A DNA stretch of 28,489 nucleotides, from positions 1 to 28,489 of the forward strand of contig CAZWPO010000028.1 in NCBI GenBank assembly GCA_964635975.1, read 5' to 3'. The DNA is from UBA5314 sp964635975. Lineage in GTDB: Bacteria; Bacillota; Syntrophomonadia; Syntrophomonadales; Syntrophomonadaceae. The notes beneath the pieces were generated by a model. It did no database searches. It was not told the DNA's origin and worked only from the letters and a program-made list of their open reading frames with translations. A program made the translations under genes and the position numbers. Positions 8,454-15,900 of this stretch are shown here, in pieces (within the stretch, counting starts at the first letter, position 1; every line of letters starts with the position of its first letter).

Positions 8454-8741
8454 CTACATTGCATTGGACTTGATTTGCTGAAAACATTCCATGCAGTAAA
8501 CAGGCCGGTCCTCGACGGGCTTAAAAGGCACCTGGGTCTCTGTTCCGCATTGAGCGCATACTGCCGAATACATTTCCCGCGGTGCTTTCCCTGAGCGGTT
8601 ATTGCGGCGGCTTACACGACATTCCCGGCAGCGTTTGGGCTCGTTTTCAAAACCTTTTTCCTGGTAGAATTCCTGTTCCCCTACCGTGAACGTGAACTCT
8701 CTTCCGCAATCCTCGCACAATAAAGTTTTGTCTTGGAACAT
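8454..8741 (-). CDS. Small double zinc-ribbon protein (zf-trcl type)
   Basis: This is a protein of about 95 residues with two CxxC-based zinc-binding units. The first has CEDC (in LLCEDCGREFTF) and CREC (in PKRCRECRVSRR), spaced as in the probable zinc-ribbon family found in many Clostridia. The second has CAQC (in SAVCAQCGTETQVPF) and CMEC (in YCMECFQQI). A basic linker, SRRNNRSGK, lies between. The function of the family is not established; nucleic acid binding is a guess. I place the start at the ATG at 8741, 9 nt after GAGGGA; a TTG at 8750 is in frame but abuts the ribosome site. It has its own near-consensus promoter (8817-8845) and its own terminator, so it is a single-gene unit. Confidence 0.85.
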   Translation of the reverse strand: MFQDKTLLCEDCGREFTFTVGEQEFYQEKGFENEPKRCRECRVSRRNNRSGKAPREMYSAVCAQCGTETQVPFKPVEDRPVYCMECFQQIKSNAM

Positions 8742-8816
8742 CTGAAGCAATCCCTCACTTTAATAAAAGATTGGCTCTCCAACTGCTTAGACGCAGGTCG
8801 GACAACCGTAGTATTA

Positions 8817-8845
8817 ATTATATACTTCTAGCCCTGGAGTTTCAA
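8817..8845 (-). promoter_or_regulatory. Sigma-A promoter of the zinc-ribbon gene
   Basis: On the minus strand TTGAAA (8840-8845) and TATAAT (8817-8822) are separated by exactly 17 bp. The -10 box is a perfect consensus and the -35 box differs at one position. The transcript start would be about 70 nt upstream of the ATG. Confidence 0.8.
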
Positions 8846-8892
8846 GGAAAACGGCGTTTACTCCGGTGCAAGACCGTTTAGTAGAAGATCCT

Positions 8893-9357
8893 CTATTGAC
8901 TCTTTTTATTACTCTCCATAGCGCTTCGGTAGGCTTTTTGGGCCTGAATGCTGGTAGCCTTTTTCCCGCTGGGAATCCCAGTCTCCATCACTCTCTGGTT
9001 CTGCTTGTCAATGGAATTAATGCTCTCTAACAAAGCTCCCAGATCAGCTATGCGGGATTGCAGTCTGGCGAACTGCTCATGTTCTATGCAATCTTTTAGC
9101 TCGCTTAAAACAAAATGCTTTATTCCCGTTTGCTCTATTGCCTGGACCTGATACTGCTTGTTATCGTCATTTAACAACATAATCGAGGCCAGAATCTCCT
9201 GGCGCTGGCTGAGCAGTTCTTGAATTCTCTCACTTTCCGAGGGCGCAGGTTGCCCCTCAAGAATATCTAATTGCTGGCGGGCCAGCTCGCACATCTGACT
9301 GTACAGCTGGTGCTGTTCGGCAAAATTCTCAATGATTTTATCTACAATATCACTCAT
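8893..9357 (-). CDS. FlgN-like flagellar export chaperone
   Basis: The protein of about 154 residues is almost entirely helical and heptad-rich, with a central stretch SQRQEILASIMLLNDDN and a tail MESNKKSQ. Size, helical content and position after the fliS and fliT-like genes point to a FlgN-type chaperone, which keeps the hook-filament junction proteins FlgK and FlgL ready for flagellar export. Sequence motifs alone are weak. I chose the ATG at 9357 because AGAGGG lies 12 nt upstream; an in-frame ATG at 9381 has no ribosome site. A 146-bp gap separates it from the gene upstream, so it may have its own promoter, but none is convincing. An unrelated coiled-coil protein remains possible. Confidence 0.55.
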   Translation of the reverse strand: MSDIVDKIIENFAEQHQLYSQMCELARQQLDILEGQPAPSESERIQELLSQRQEILASIMLLNDDNKQYQVQAIEQTGIKHFVLSELKDCIEHEQFARLQSRIADLGALLESINSIDKQNQRVMETGIPSGKKATSIQAQKAYRSAMESNKKSQ

Positions 9358-9503
9358 ATCGATATTTTTCCCTCTGGCCATATTTGCATACTATATAAAT
9401 CAGATAAGATAATTATACTTCAAAAATCCTACTCTTTTAAAATGATTATGATATTTAATCTAGCGAAAATTCGGAATGAAAATTGAGCTGGACTGCAAGT
9501 TTC

Positions 9504-9923
9504 TCACCTTTTACCGTCAAAAAACCACGGATTGGTCTGTCCGCTCGGGGAGTAGGCTTTTAAAGCCTGTTTGCTTTTACGCAGATTCTTTAACTTGTTG
9601 TCAACTCCGGATAGAAATTTTTCCATATTCAGACGGATCTGCTGGTCATTTTTCTCGATAGCGGCAGCAAGCTCGTATATTTTCTCACCTGCCAAATGGT
9701 CGTTTTTCAAACCCGGATTCTCCCTCTGCCCGGGTAGAGTAGCAACAAGCTTTTCAATCTCCTCCTGCAGCCCATCTCTTTGTTTTATGAGCACAATGAA
9801 TTCAGGACTCACATCTTCCCTAGCGGCGGCTGATTGAGACAAAGCAAGCTGCTCGTTTGAAACAGCAGCCACTTCTTGCAGATCTTCTATTATTTTTTTC
9901 AGAATATCGTGCTCTTTATCCAT
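9504..9923 (-). CDS. FliT-like flagellar export chaperone
   Basis: This 139-residue, mainly helical protein starts 5 bp after fliS and so is in the usual place of fliT. FliT-type proteins bind the filament cap protein FliD, and in some bacteria FlhDC, before export. Visible features are a charged N-terminal helix (KKIIEDLQEV), a central helix (IKQRDGLQEEIEKLV), and the C-terminal NLRKSKQALKAYSP, whose final helix and tyrosine resemble the client-binding end of FliT and related chaperones. The ATG follows directly after the fliS stop. Assignment rests mostly on position and shape. No fliD is seen in the window, so the expected client must be encoded elsewhere. Confidence 0.6.
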   Translation of the reverse strand: MDKEHDILKKIIEDLQEVAAVSNEQLALSQSAAAREDVSPEFIVLIKQRDGLQEEIEKLVATLPGQRENPGLKNDHLAGEKIYELAAAIEKNDQQIRLNMEKFLSGVDNKLKNLRKSKQALKAYSPSGQTNPWFFDGKR

Positions 9924-9928
9924 AGCTC

Positions 9929-10354
9929 TTAGCCTGTAACATTGAGGTGCTTCAGTGTATTGCCATGATAAACGCTATTTTTCCCCAGGCTCTTTATCGC
10001 CTGATCCCAGGTCTGGCGCAGATCGCACAGAAATTCCTGTACTTCCATGAGCAGCGCTACGTCTTTTTTTACATTGGCCGCAACCAGCTGGTTGTACATA
10101 TATTCATATAAAGCATACAGATTTTCAGCTATGCTGTATTCCATATTCAAGGTGGTCATGAGTTCCACCATTATTTTTTGCGCAATTACGATATTCAGGT
10201 GCGCTGTATTGACATCCTTATTCTCAATAGCCTCTCGGGCTATGCTGATATTTTTGATAGCACCATCATATAGCATAAGCAGAAGCCTGCCAGGTGTTAG
10301 AGTATCCATGCTGGTTTTTTGGTACTGGTCATAAGCCTGTGCAGTCATCGACAT
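9929..10354 (-). CDS. fliS: Flagellin-specific chaperone FliS
   Basis: FliS binds the C-terminus of flagellin in the cytoplasm, stops early polymerisation and aids export. The 141-residue protein has the full family pattern: a YDQYQKTSMDTLTPGRLLLMLYDGAIKN-type start, with the TPGRLLLMLYDGA block near residues 19-31, then four helices including IVIAQKIMVELMTTL and ALYEYMYNQLVAANV. In Firmicutes FliS is also known to touch the FliW-CsrA-flagellin circuit, which fits the CsrA signals at 25928-28489. The ATG is preceded by GGGAGG. It lies 82 bp downstream of flaG, where fliD is normally found, and is followed at once by the fliT-like gene. Confidence 0.97.
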   Translation of the reverse strand: MSMTAQAYDQYQKTSMDTLTPGRLLLMLYDGAIKNISIAREAIENKDVNTAHLNIVIAQKIMVELMTTLNMEYSIAENLYALYEYMYNQLVAANVKKDVALLMEVQEFLCDLRQTWDQAIKSLGKNSVYHGNTLKHLNVTG

Positions 10355-10436
10355 AGTATTTCCTCCCTGTTTTACCGATGATATTTAATGCATCTTAACT
10401 GTCTATAGCAATATATCGAAAAATATTGACAATAGT

Positions 10437-10802
10437 TTAGACAATTTCATCAAGTATGATGCCTAGATCATCTTCAATGCTGTTCTTGATATTTTCCCTA
10501 ATTTTCATTATATAATCGGGCGGGATTTCTCTGATAATTTTGCCATTTTTGCTATCCACCACTTTAACCTGGTAGTCAGGATTATCATCCTCAAAAACAA
10601 ATTCCAGATGATGCATAGATATTTTTATCGCCTCATTGGCAAACTTCACCGCTTCAACAATTTCTTCCCGGCTGGTTTCATTTTGTACAGCCAGAACTGA
10701 TTCTGACAGGGTTTCCTGCTTTTTCTCCTTCACTTTACTGCTTATATCCCTGGTCGAAAGCGGGAAGACATCCTGCTTTACAGCCTGCCCTTCAACTTTC
10801 AT
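10437..10802 (-). CDS. flaG: FlaG family flagellar protein
   Basis: FlaG proteins are small and poorly understood; they affect filament length or assembly and usually sit beside fliD and fliS. The 121-residue protein has a charged, variable N-terminal half and the conserved C-terminal half: the core strand pair around FVFEDDNPDYQVKVVDS and the family signature IIREIPPDYIMKIRENIK near residues 89-106. The ATG is preceded by GGAGG. It is the first gene of a minus-strand run flaG-fliS-fliT-like, with a sigma-28-like promoter just upstream at 10841-10868. Confidence 0.9.
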   Translation of the reverse strand: MKVEGQAVKQDVFPLSTRDISSKVKEKKQETLSESVLAVQNETSREEIVEAVKFANEAIKISMHHLEFVFEDDNPDYQVKVVDSKNGKIIREIPPDYIMKIRENIKNSIEDDLGIILDEIV

Positions 10803-10840
10803 GATATTGGCCTCCTTAACAACTTATATTCATATCGTAT

Positions 10841-10868
10841 TTATCGTCCGTAATTGGAAAATACTTTA
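10841..10868 (-). promoter_or_regulatory. Sigma-28 (FliA/SigD) promoter of flaG-fliS
   Basis: On the minus strand TAAA (10865-10868, continuing TAAAGTAT) is followed after 16 bp by GACGATAA (10841-10848). The consensus is TAAAGTTT-N11-GCCGATAA or TAAA-N15-16-GCCGATAW. There is one mismatch in each box. It is placed about 40 bp before the flaG ATG. Confidence 0.7.
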
Positions 10869-10936
10869 ATTCCTAGTCGCTTTTTTTCAGGATATTTATT
10901 CTATTTAGGACCTTGGGGTCTGATTAAGTTAAATAC

Positions 10937-10964
10937 TAAAGCCAAAGCCCGCAAAAACCGATAT
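10937..10964 (+). promoter_or_regulatory. Sigma-28 promoter of the calcium-loop protein gene
   Basis: TAAA (10937-10940) is followed after 16 bp by ACCGATAT (10957-10964). The -10 box matches the sigma-28 consensus except for the first base. It points right, divergent from the flaG promoter, and would give a leader of about 45 nt before the ATG at 11016. Confidence 0.68.
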
Positions 10965-11015
10965 TGCTATTAGGATGTTTGTTTGTCATGGATGACATTA
11001 AGGAGTTGTTCAATT

Positions 11016-12071
11016 ATGAAGATTCTGAGTTCGCAAGTTCAGATGACCTCTACTCATGATTTATACCAGGAAAAACAGCTTAATGAAAGCATGCAATTAC
11101 AGACCAATGGTTCAAATGCTGTTTCGGGTTCACAGGACGATGCTTTAGCAAATTTATTCAATATTAATGACACTGTAAACATCTCCGAACAGGCTCAGTT
11201 AAATAAAACCTGCGCCTGCCAGGAAGAAGATGAAGAATCGCTCCTCTCCGATGCAGACCAGGCCAAGCTTAAATTGATCAAAACTCTTCTGGAGTTCCTT
11301 ACCGGGAAGGAGATTCGTTTCTCTGTACTTAAGCTCAAGAAGCACCGCGGGGACCAGCTCCCCGCGGCCGCAACGAACAACTCTGCATCAGGTCAAAGCC
11401 GCCTCAACTGGGGATTCAGATACGACCGGGTGGAGAGATTTGTGGAGAGCGAATGCAGCACTTTCGCGGCTCAGGCGGTGATAAAAACCGCTGACGGCCG
11501 GGAAATAAACGCCTCCCTGCAGGTTAATATGAGCCGTCAGTTTATCAGCCAGAATGAGATCCATATCCGGGCCGGAAATGCTATAGATCCCCTTGTGATC
11601 AACTTCGACGGTCCGGCAGCCGCCTTTGGAGAGACGACATTCCAGTTCGATCTCGATGCAGACGGAGATCAGGAGCAGCTGGCTTCTCTGGAGCCGGGCA
11701 GCGGTTTTCTGGCCCTTGATAAGAACCAGGACGGAGTCATAAACGATGGCAGCGAGCTCTTCGGCCCCGGTTCCGGCGACGGCTTTGCCGAACTGGCAGC
11801 TTATGACGAAGACGGCAACGGCTGGATTGATGAGAGCGATTCTATATACCAGAATCTGCGCATCTGGAGCCAGGATAAAGACGGCAACCAGCAGCTGGTG
11901 GCTATAGGCGAAAAGGGAATCGGCGCCATCTACCTGGGCAGCCTGACTAGCCCCTTTTCCATAAAAAACAGTGAAAACGAAAGCCTGGCTGAGGTGAGAA
12001 GCAGCGGTTTCTTCCTACGTGAAAATGATGGGACCATGGGCAGTATTCAGCAGCTGGACCTGGTGGTGTGA
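11016..12071 (+). CDS. EF-hand-like calcium-loop protein, sigma-28 linked
   Basis: I do not know a named function for this protein of about 351 residues. It starts without a Sec signal peptide (MKILSSQVQMTSTHDLYQ) and has a polar N-terminal region with a helix near 80-105. A beta-rich middle follows (ECSTFAAQAVIKTADGREI). The C-terminal half carries four Asp-rich loops at about 212, 234, 263 and 287 (DLDADGDQE, DKNQDGVINDGSE, DEDGNGWIDESD, DKDGNQQ), a series known from the C-terminal ends of large RTX-type adhesins. Those loops are expected to bind calcium. The start is the ATG at 11016 after AAGGAG rather than an upstream TTG. It is followed by the yjfB-like gene and shares its promoter type. 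Export by the flagellar apparatus is a plausible inference, not shown. Confidence 0.75.
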   Translation: MKILSSQVQMTSTHDLYQEKQLNESMQLQTNGSNAVSGSQDDALANLFNINDTVNISEQAQLNKTCACQEEDEESLLSDADQAKLKLIKTLLEFLTGKEIRFSVLKLKKHRGDQLPAAATNNSASGQSRLNWGFRYDRVERFVESECSTFAAQAVIKTADGREINASLQVNMSRQFISQNEIHIRAGNAIDPLVINFDGPAAAFGETTFQFDLDADGDQEQLASLEPGSGFLALDKNQDGVINDGSELFGPGSGDGFAELAAYDEDGNGWIDESDSIYQNLRIWSQDKDGNQQLVAIGEKGIGAIYLGSLTSPFSIKNSENESLAEVRSSGFFLRENDGTMGSIQQLDLVV

Positions 12072-12107
12072 TCCAGGCCAGAATAGTATGAGAAGCGAGG
12101 AAATGAC

Positions 12108-12284
12108 ATGGATATAGCAGCTTTGTCGATGGATTTAAGCAGCGTTCAAGTACAGCAGTCAGCCGGGATAGCGATCCTAAAGAAGGCCATGGAGGCGACA
12201 GAACTGAATACTGCGTCCTTACTAAAGACGATGGAGCAGTCCGTAGCGCCACAGGTGGGCGCAAGCCTCGACATCACCGCTTGA
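12108..12284 (+). CDS. YjfB-family putative motility protein
   Basis: This 58-residue protein belongs to the small YjfB family (putative motility protein). Its start, MDIAALSMDLSSVQVQQ, and the following helix, GIAILKKAMEATELNTASLL, match that family closely. The family is widespread in flagellated Firmicutes; the molecular role is unknown, although B. subtilis yjfB is known to depend on the flagellar sigma factor. The ATG at 12108 follows GCGAGGAAATGAC. It lies 36 bp after the calcium-loop gene and ahead of a terminator, so the two form a short operon behind the sigma-28-like promoter at 10937-10964. Confidence 0.88.
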   Translation: MDIAALSMDLSSVQVQQSAGIAILKKAMEATELNTASLLKTMEQSVAPQVGASLDITA

Positions 12285-12345
12285 TTATCGGGGCTTATTT
12301 ATTATTATTGCATTGCAACCTTTGCAATTTTTTCCCTCTTCTCTC

Positions 12346-12377
12346 AGCCGTCTCTTTGGGGGCGGCTATTTGTTTTT
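12346..12377 (+). terminator. Terminator after the yjfB-like gene
   Basis: AGCCG (12346-12350) pairs with CGGCT (12363-12367), with further partial pairing inside, and is followed by ATTTG and a run of six T residues. It closes the calcium-loop/yjfB unit. Confidence 0.8.
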
Positions 12378-12431
12378 TCGCAATGTTTAAATAGAATCAG
12401 TTTAACGGTGGCAGCTGGGAATTGCTGTTCT

Positions 12432-13181
12432 TTAACTCTCAAATATTTCATCTGTCGGGACCTCTAATCCTTCAAAATAATAAGAAAATACAGTCTCTCC
12501 ATGTTTATAGACAGTGTATTCGTCAATATCAAAATCCTTAAAACCATAAACCAGAATGGAATGTCTAATAGGATTGACAATCCAGAATTCCCGCACCCCG
12601 GACATCATATAGGTATTGAGCTTATCTATCATGTCCTTTGAGCGAGTGCTTTTTGACAGAATTTCGATGCAGAGTGTAGGCGTACCCATATATCGATCTT
12701 TTTCATTAACAGCAGTATCTAAATCGCATGCAATGAGCAGATCGGGCTGCATCACATCAGGTATCTTTAGGCCTTTCTTATAAAAATGAACATCAAAGGG
12801 CGCATAAAAAACCTTGCAGTTTTGGCCTTTCAGATATGATCTAAGATGGATATATAGGTTGCCGGAAATATCCTGATGGTAGGTGCCGGGGGAATCCAGA
12901 AGAACGATTTCTCCGTTGATATACTCCATTCTCAGCTCGCTTTTTTCATAAATCTCCATAAATTCTTCATATGAGACCTTCTTGCCGCCATATTGATAAT
13001 CCAAAGCGTTTTCCTTTACCATGTAATATCGTTCGATATCTGTGATATACGGTGTAATTCGTATGGCCTTTTTGCCGTTTTTCGTAATAATAACCTCATG
13101 GTCTTCGGTTACATAGTCAATATACTTGCCCAGGTTGGTCTTAAACTCAGTAGCGCTAATAACTTTTGTTGTATCATTCAC
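12432..13181 (-). CDS. Phd/YefM antitoxin domain fused to Uma2-family nuclease domain
   Basis: The protein of about 249 residues joins two domains normally found apart. Residues 1-45 are a Phd/YefM-type DNA-binding antitoxin N-terminus (VISATEFKTNLGKYIDYV, then EVIITKNGKKAIRI). Residues about 70-245 are a Uma2 (DUF820) PD-(D/E)XK nuclease-like domain. Its acidic residues are D147 in QPDLLIACD and E173 in CIEILSKST, and it has the typical MSGVREFWIVNP segment. Start: the GTG at 13181, 8 nt after GAGG; the GTG at 13190 overlaps that ribosome site. Its promoter lies between two identical palindromes (13192-13244), which fits autorepression by the Phd part. No separate toxin gene is adjacent. It sits alone between flagellar and sugar genes and is probably an acquired cassette. 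The domains are clear; the function is inferred. Confidence 0.85.
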   Translation of the reverse strand: MNDTTKVISATEFKTNLGKYIDYVTEDHEVIITKNGKKAIRITPYITDIERYYMVKENALDYQYGGKKVSYEEFMEIYEKSELRMEYINGEIVLLDSPGTYHQDISGNLYIHLRSYLKGQNCKVFYAPFDVHFYKKGLKIPDVMQPDLLIACDLDTAVNEKDRYMGTPTLCIEILSKSTRSKDMIDKLNTYMMSGVREFWIVNPIRHSILVYGFKDFDIDEYTVYKHGETVFSYYFEGLEVPTDEIFES

Positions 13182-13191
13182 TTTAATCACC

Positions 13192-13244
13192 TCGTACGAT
13201 TATAATACAAAATGGATCGAAATTATGCAACATAAATCGTACGA
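13192..13244 (-). promoter_or_regulatory. Promoter and twin palindromic operators of the Phd-Uma2 gene
   Basis: On the minus strand TTGCAT (13225-13230) and TATTAT (13202-13207) are 17 bp apart. The palindrome TCGTACGA occurs on both sides: at 13237-13244 just upstream of the -35 box and at 13192-13199 around the expected transcript start. The centres are 45 bp apart. This is the layout expected for an autorepressing antitoxin that binds two operators. Confidence 0.75.
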
Positions 13245-13456
13245 TATTTTGAGGGGTTTTGAACGGCATGCTGCGTGCAGCTACTGTACTGCCTACTCAT
13301 CCTCAACTATCTGAACTCTATGGCCTTCCAGTGGCTTTGAGATCATTTCTTACATTATTTGACCCTTCATAAAGTCGGAACCGTCCGCCATAACAAGCAC
13401 ATCCTCCTGCGTACTCTGACTTTGCTTAGATAATCTACTTATACCGATGATTCGGT

Positions 13457-14488
13457 TTAATCTTTCAAATTATTGTCAATGACCATTTCCCAGCTTAATG
13501 GAGTCCCGCGTTTTACTTCAGAGGAAAATCTCTTGCCATATATTACGTCAATATATCTTGGGCTCAGCCCATATCCAGGCCTGATGGATCTAACATTTAA
13601 ATCAGTAATTATTTCACCCGCTCTAGCATCCTGGACTACGAATAATGACCTGGCGAACTCTCTGCTCTTTTTCTTTTGCTCATCAAGATCGTAATTTACT
13701 TGACCCATAATGCGTTCTACCCTTCGTACTTCTGAAACCATTTGTTTAAATTCTTCCGTATCCATAGAAAAGCTCGCATCTGGTCCGCCTACACTACGAT
13801 CCATGATGAAGTGTTTTTCCAACAAAGACGCCTGCATAGCCGCTGCAATCACTGCAACTTCGTGCCCCATGGTGTGATCAGACAATCCAGTTTTCACCCG
13901 GAAACGTTCCTTCATATCTTGCATAAGCAAAAGATTGGCATCTTCAGGTTTAGCCGGATATTCGGAGGTGCATTGCAACAAGGTAATATCTGAATTACCC
14001 TGCCTTCTACACGCTTCTACTACATCGTATATATCTTCTAATGCTGCCATACCGATAGATATGATGACAGGCTTCCCTTTTGAAGCTGCATATTCAATAA
14101 GAGGGATATCGCTTATCTCGGGAGAGGCAATTTTATACCTTTTAACATCTAATTCCTCCAGCAGGTCAACCGCGCTCTTATCGAAAGGTGTTGAGAAAAG
14201 TTCTATTCCAATTTTCTCAGCGTATATAAACAACTCTTTATGCCATTCCCAGGGAGTGTAGGCTTCCTGGTACAATTTGTATAAAGTCATGCCATCCCAG
14301 AGGGTACCGTGATCAATCCTGAAATACTCGTTATCACAGTCAATGGTGAGAGTGTCGGCGGTATAAGTCTGCATCTTGACCGCGTCCGCCCCGGCTTCTT
14401 TGGCCGCCTTGATAGTCTGTTTGGCAATGTTGATATCTTTGCCATGGTTTGCTGACATTTCAGCTACTATTTCCATCTTCCTACTCAT
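13457..14488 (-). CDS. pseI: Pseudaminic acid synthase
   Basis: PseI condenses 2,4-diacetamido-2,4,6-trideoxy-L-altrose with phosphoenolpyruvate to make the nine-carbon pseudaminic acid. The 343-residue protein has a NeuB-type TIM barrel (EIVAEMSANHGKDI at the start, DAVKMQTYTAD, LFSTPFD, YKIASPEI, TGLSDHTMGHE, LEKHFIMD) and a C-terminal SAF antifreeze-like domain (about 283-343, RSIRPGYGLSP). The GGPDASFS motif at 234-241 is more like PseI than sialic acid synthase, which reads GPDH there. The ATG at 14488 follows AAAGGGAG; an upstream in-frame start would overlap the neighbour. It is the last gene of the Pse operon, and no convincing terminator follows. A legionaminic acid synthase is the main alternative, disfavoured by pseB and pseC. 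Confidence 0.92.
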   Translation of the reverse strand: MSRKMEIVAEMSANHGKDINIAKQTIKAAKEAGADAVKMQTYTADTLTIDCDNEYFRIDHGTLWDGMTLYKLYQEAYTPWEWHKELFIYAEKIGIELFSTPFDKSAVDLLEELDVKRYKIASPEISDIPLIEYAASKGKPVIISIGMAALEDIYDVVEACRRQGNSDITLLQCTSEYPAKPEDANLLLMQDMKERFRVKTGLSDHTMGHEVAVIAAAMQASLLEKHFIMDRSVGGPDASFSMDTEEFKQMVSEVRRVERIMGQVNYDLDEQKKKSREFARSLFVVQDARAGEIITDLNVRSIRPGYGLSPRYIDVIYGKRFSSEVKRGTPLSWEMVIDNNLKD

Positions 14489-14525
14489 AGTTTCTCCCTT
14501 TATAGATTTACCTGTACCGGCCAGT

Positions 14526-15302
14526 TTATTTATAATCCTGCTTGTCATGATCACTATCGCCGAGTGCTTCCAATTTCATTTCTTCCCAGGAAAACCACTT
14601 CCCGGTTCCTTGCAAAACACAGGCCCTGGTCTGCTCCGGTCCGATATTCATAAGTGCGTCTAATATTGATAAATACGGAATAAATTCATCATTTGAACCA
14701 ACCTGAATATACGGTGCCGGTTGATGATTCTGAAAAAGAACTCTTATATTTGGCAGGGGAAATACTTTGTCTACAAACATATAGTTGAAAGAACCCCGGG
14801 CGCAGAAGTAGGTTTGTGCCTCGCACCAGCGAAGCAATTCTGCCACCCTTTCTGAACGCGCTTTTGCCGAGGGCAGTTCCGAACTAAAACGAAACTGGCC
14901 TCTGTAGCCTAGAAGTCCGCTCACAAATTTGATGAAAGCAGTATTCTGTGAAGAAAGAGACCGGGCTGCCTCAAAAAGCCAGGCTTCTACCCATGGTGCT
15001 ATGATAGTAAAATATGCAGCTTTAGAATAATTCGCCCTTATTCTCTTCCACATCTTGTCCCGCCAATTGCTTGCTTCGTTAATCGCAACTTGATTAAGCG
15101 GGGCCTTAAAAGAAATATCCTTTTTTACTGGTATAGAATACCAATCAACCTGTTCTTTATTAACAAAGAGCCTATTTCTTTGGTGGTAGCTCTGGTATGA
15201 GAATTGAAAATCATCCAGAATCACAAATATATCCGATTGCAATATGAGTTCAAAATATCCCTGCCATGGAATAAATGAGGGCTGCATCATGGCAACGTTC
15301 AT
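14526..15302 (-). CDS. WbqC-like family protein
   Basis: This 258-residue protein belongs to the WbqC-like family, which occurs in surface-polysaccharide and nonulosonic-acid loci and has no firmly known reaction. The family start is clear: MQPSFIPWQGYFELI, then SDIFVILDDFQFS and HQRNRLFVN, the block that holds most conserved residues. Further on come FIKFVSGLLGYRG and a C-terminal YLSILDALMNIGPE. The ATG is preceded by AAGGATTG and starts 4 bp after the acyltransferase gene ends, so the two are probably coupled. In this operon a role in modifying the Pse-type sugar, for instance as an acyl- or aminoacyl-transfer component, is possible but not shown. Confidence 0.85.
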   Translation of the reverse strand: MNVAMMQPSFIPWQGYFELILQSDIFVILDDFQFSYQSYHQRNRLFVNKEQVDWYSIPVKKDISFKAPLNQVAINEASNWRDKMWKRIRANYSKAAYFTIIAPWVEAWLFEAARSLSSQNTAFIKFVSGLLGYRGQFRFSSELPSAKARSERVAELLRWCEAQTYFCARGSFNYMFVDKVFPLPNIRVLFQNHQPAPYIQVGSNDEFIPYLSILDALMNIGPEQTRACVLQGTGKWFSWEEMKLEALGDSDHDKQDYK

Positions 15303-15306
15303 ATTA

Positions 15307-15864
15307 TCAATCCTTCTTGTTTATCGGATTCTGCGGGCGCACGCCTATCTTTCTGGCCGGACTTCCAGCATATATACCCCACGGTTCTGCATCTGTGTTC
15401 ATAAAACTGCCTGCGCCTATGACTGCTCCCTCACCAATGGTAATATCAGGCATCAGCGAGCAATTCGCGCCAATATATACGTCATCTTTGATCACCAGAT
15501 GTCCATAGGCGGCCCGGGCTTCACCTTCACCCAATCCGTCTACCATTTTCAAACCTTCTCTGTGCGTATACACTGCCGTGAGCAGGACTGAGCCCGGGCC
15601 GATTGACACGCGATCACCAACGATTAATTGCCCACCGCCCCACACGACTACATGCGGCTGCACATCTGTGAACTTTCCTATTTTTACTCCCTGTCCACCC
15701 CATATAAAAACAAAATCTCGTATTCTGCAATTATCCTCCAGCTCAACGACATCCGGTTTGGCAATCTTAGCCAGTGGCATTAAACGAATCCCTTCACCAC
15801 AGTGTTTTAGCAGACTCTTCACATTTTCGCCCATCATCTCAAAACCATCGATCTTGAATTCCAT
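15307..15864 (-). CDS. Hexapeptide-repeat (LbH) acyltransferase
   Basis: This 185-residue protein has the left-handed beta-helix repeat pattern [LIV]-G-x4 in two runs: VELEDNCRIRDFVFIWG with VKIGKFTDV, QLIVGDRVSIGPGSVL, then HLVIKDDVYIGANCSLM, ITIGEGAVIGAGSFM. The family end YAGSPARKIGVRP is typical of maa/VatD-type acetyltransferases. It would transfer an acetyl or other acyl group from coenzyme A to a sugar. The catalytic histidine may be H96, in VYTHREG before the second run of repeats. The ATG follows GGAGATAA. The operon has no GNAT-type PseH, so this enzyme is a candidate for the N-4 acylation step, or for decoration of the finished sugar. Confidence 0.85.
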   Translation of the reverse strand: MEFKIDGFEMMGENVKSLLKHCGEGIRLMPLAKIAKPDVVELEDNCRIRDFVFIWGGQGVKIGKFTDVQPHVVVWGGGQLIVGDRVSIGPGSVLLTAVYTHREGLKMVDGLGEGEARAAYGHLVIKDDVYIGANCSLMPDITIGEGAVIGAGSFMNTDAEPWGIYAGSPARKIGVRPQNPINKKD

Positions 15865-15900
15865 AGATTATCTCCTCCTCACCTTGCTTGAAGAACAGTA

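Noticed and set aside
13246..13456. Small open frames with a GGAGG-like site (start MADGSDFM) between the Phd-Uma2 gene and pseI
   Set aside because: The frames are about 13 codons long and not recognisable; possibly a gene remnant, but not supportable.
13443..13456. ACCGA/TCGGT hairpin at the end of pseI as a terminator
   Set aside because: The stem is only 5 bp and no T run follows on the minus strand.
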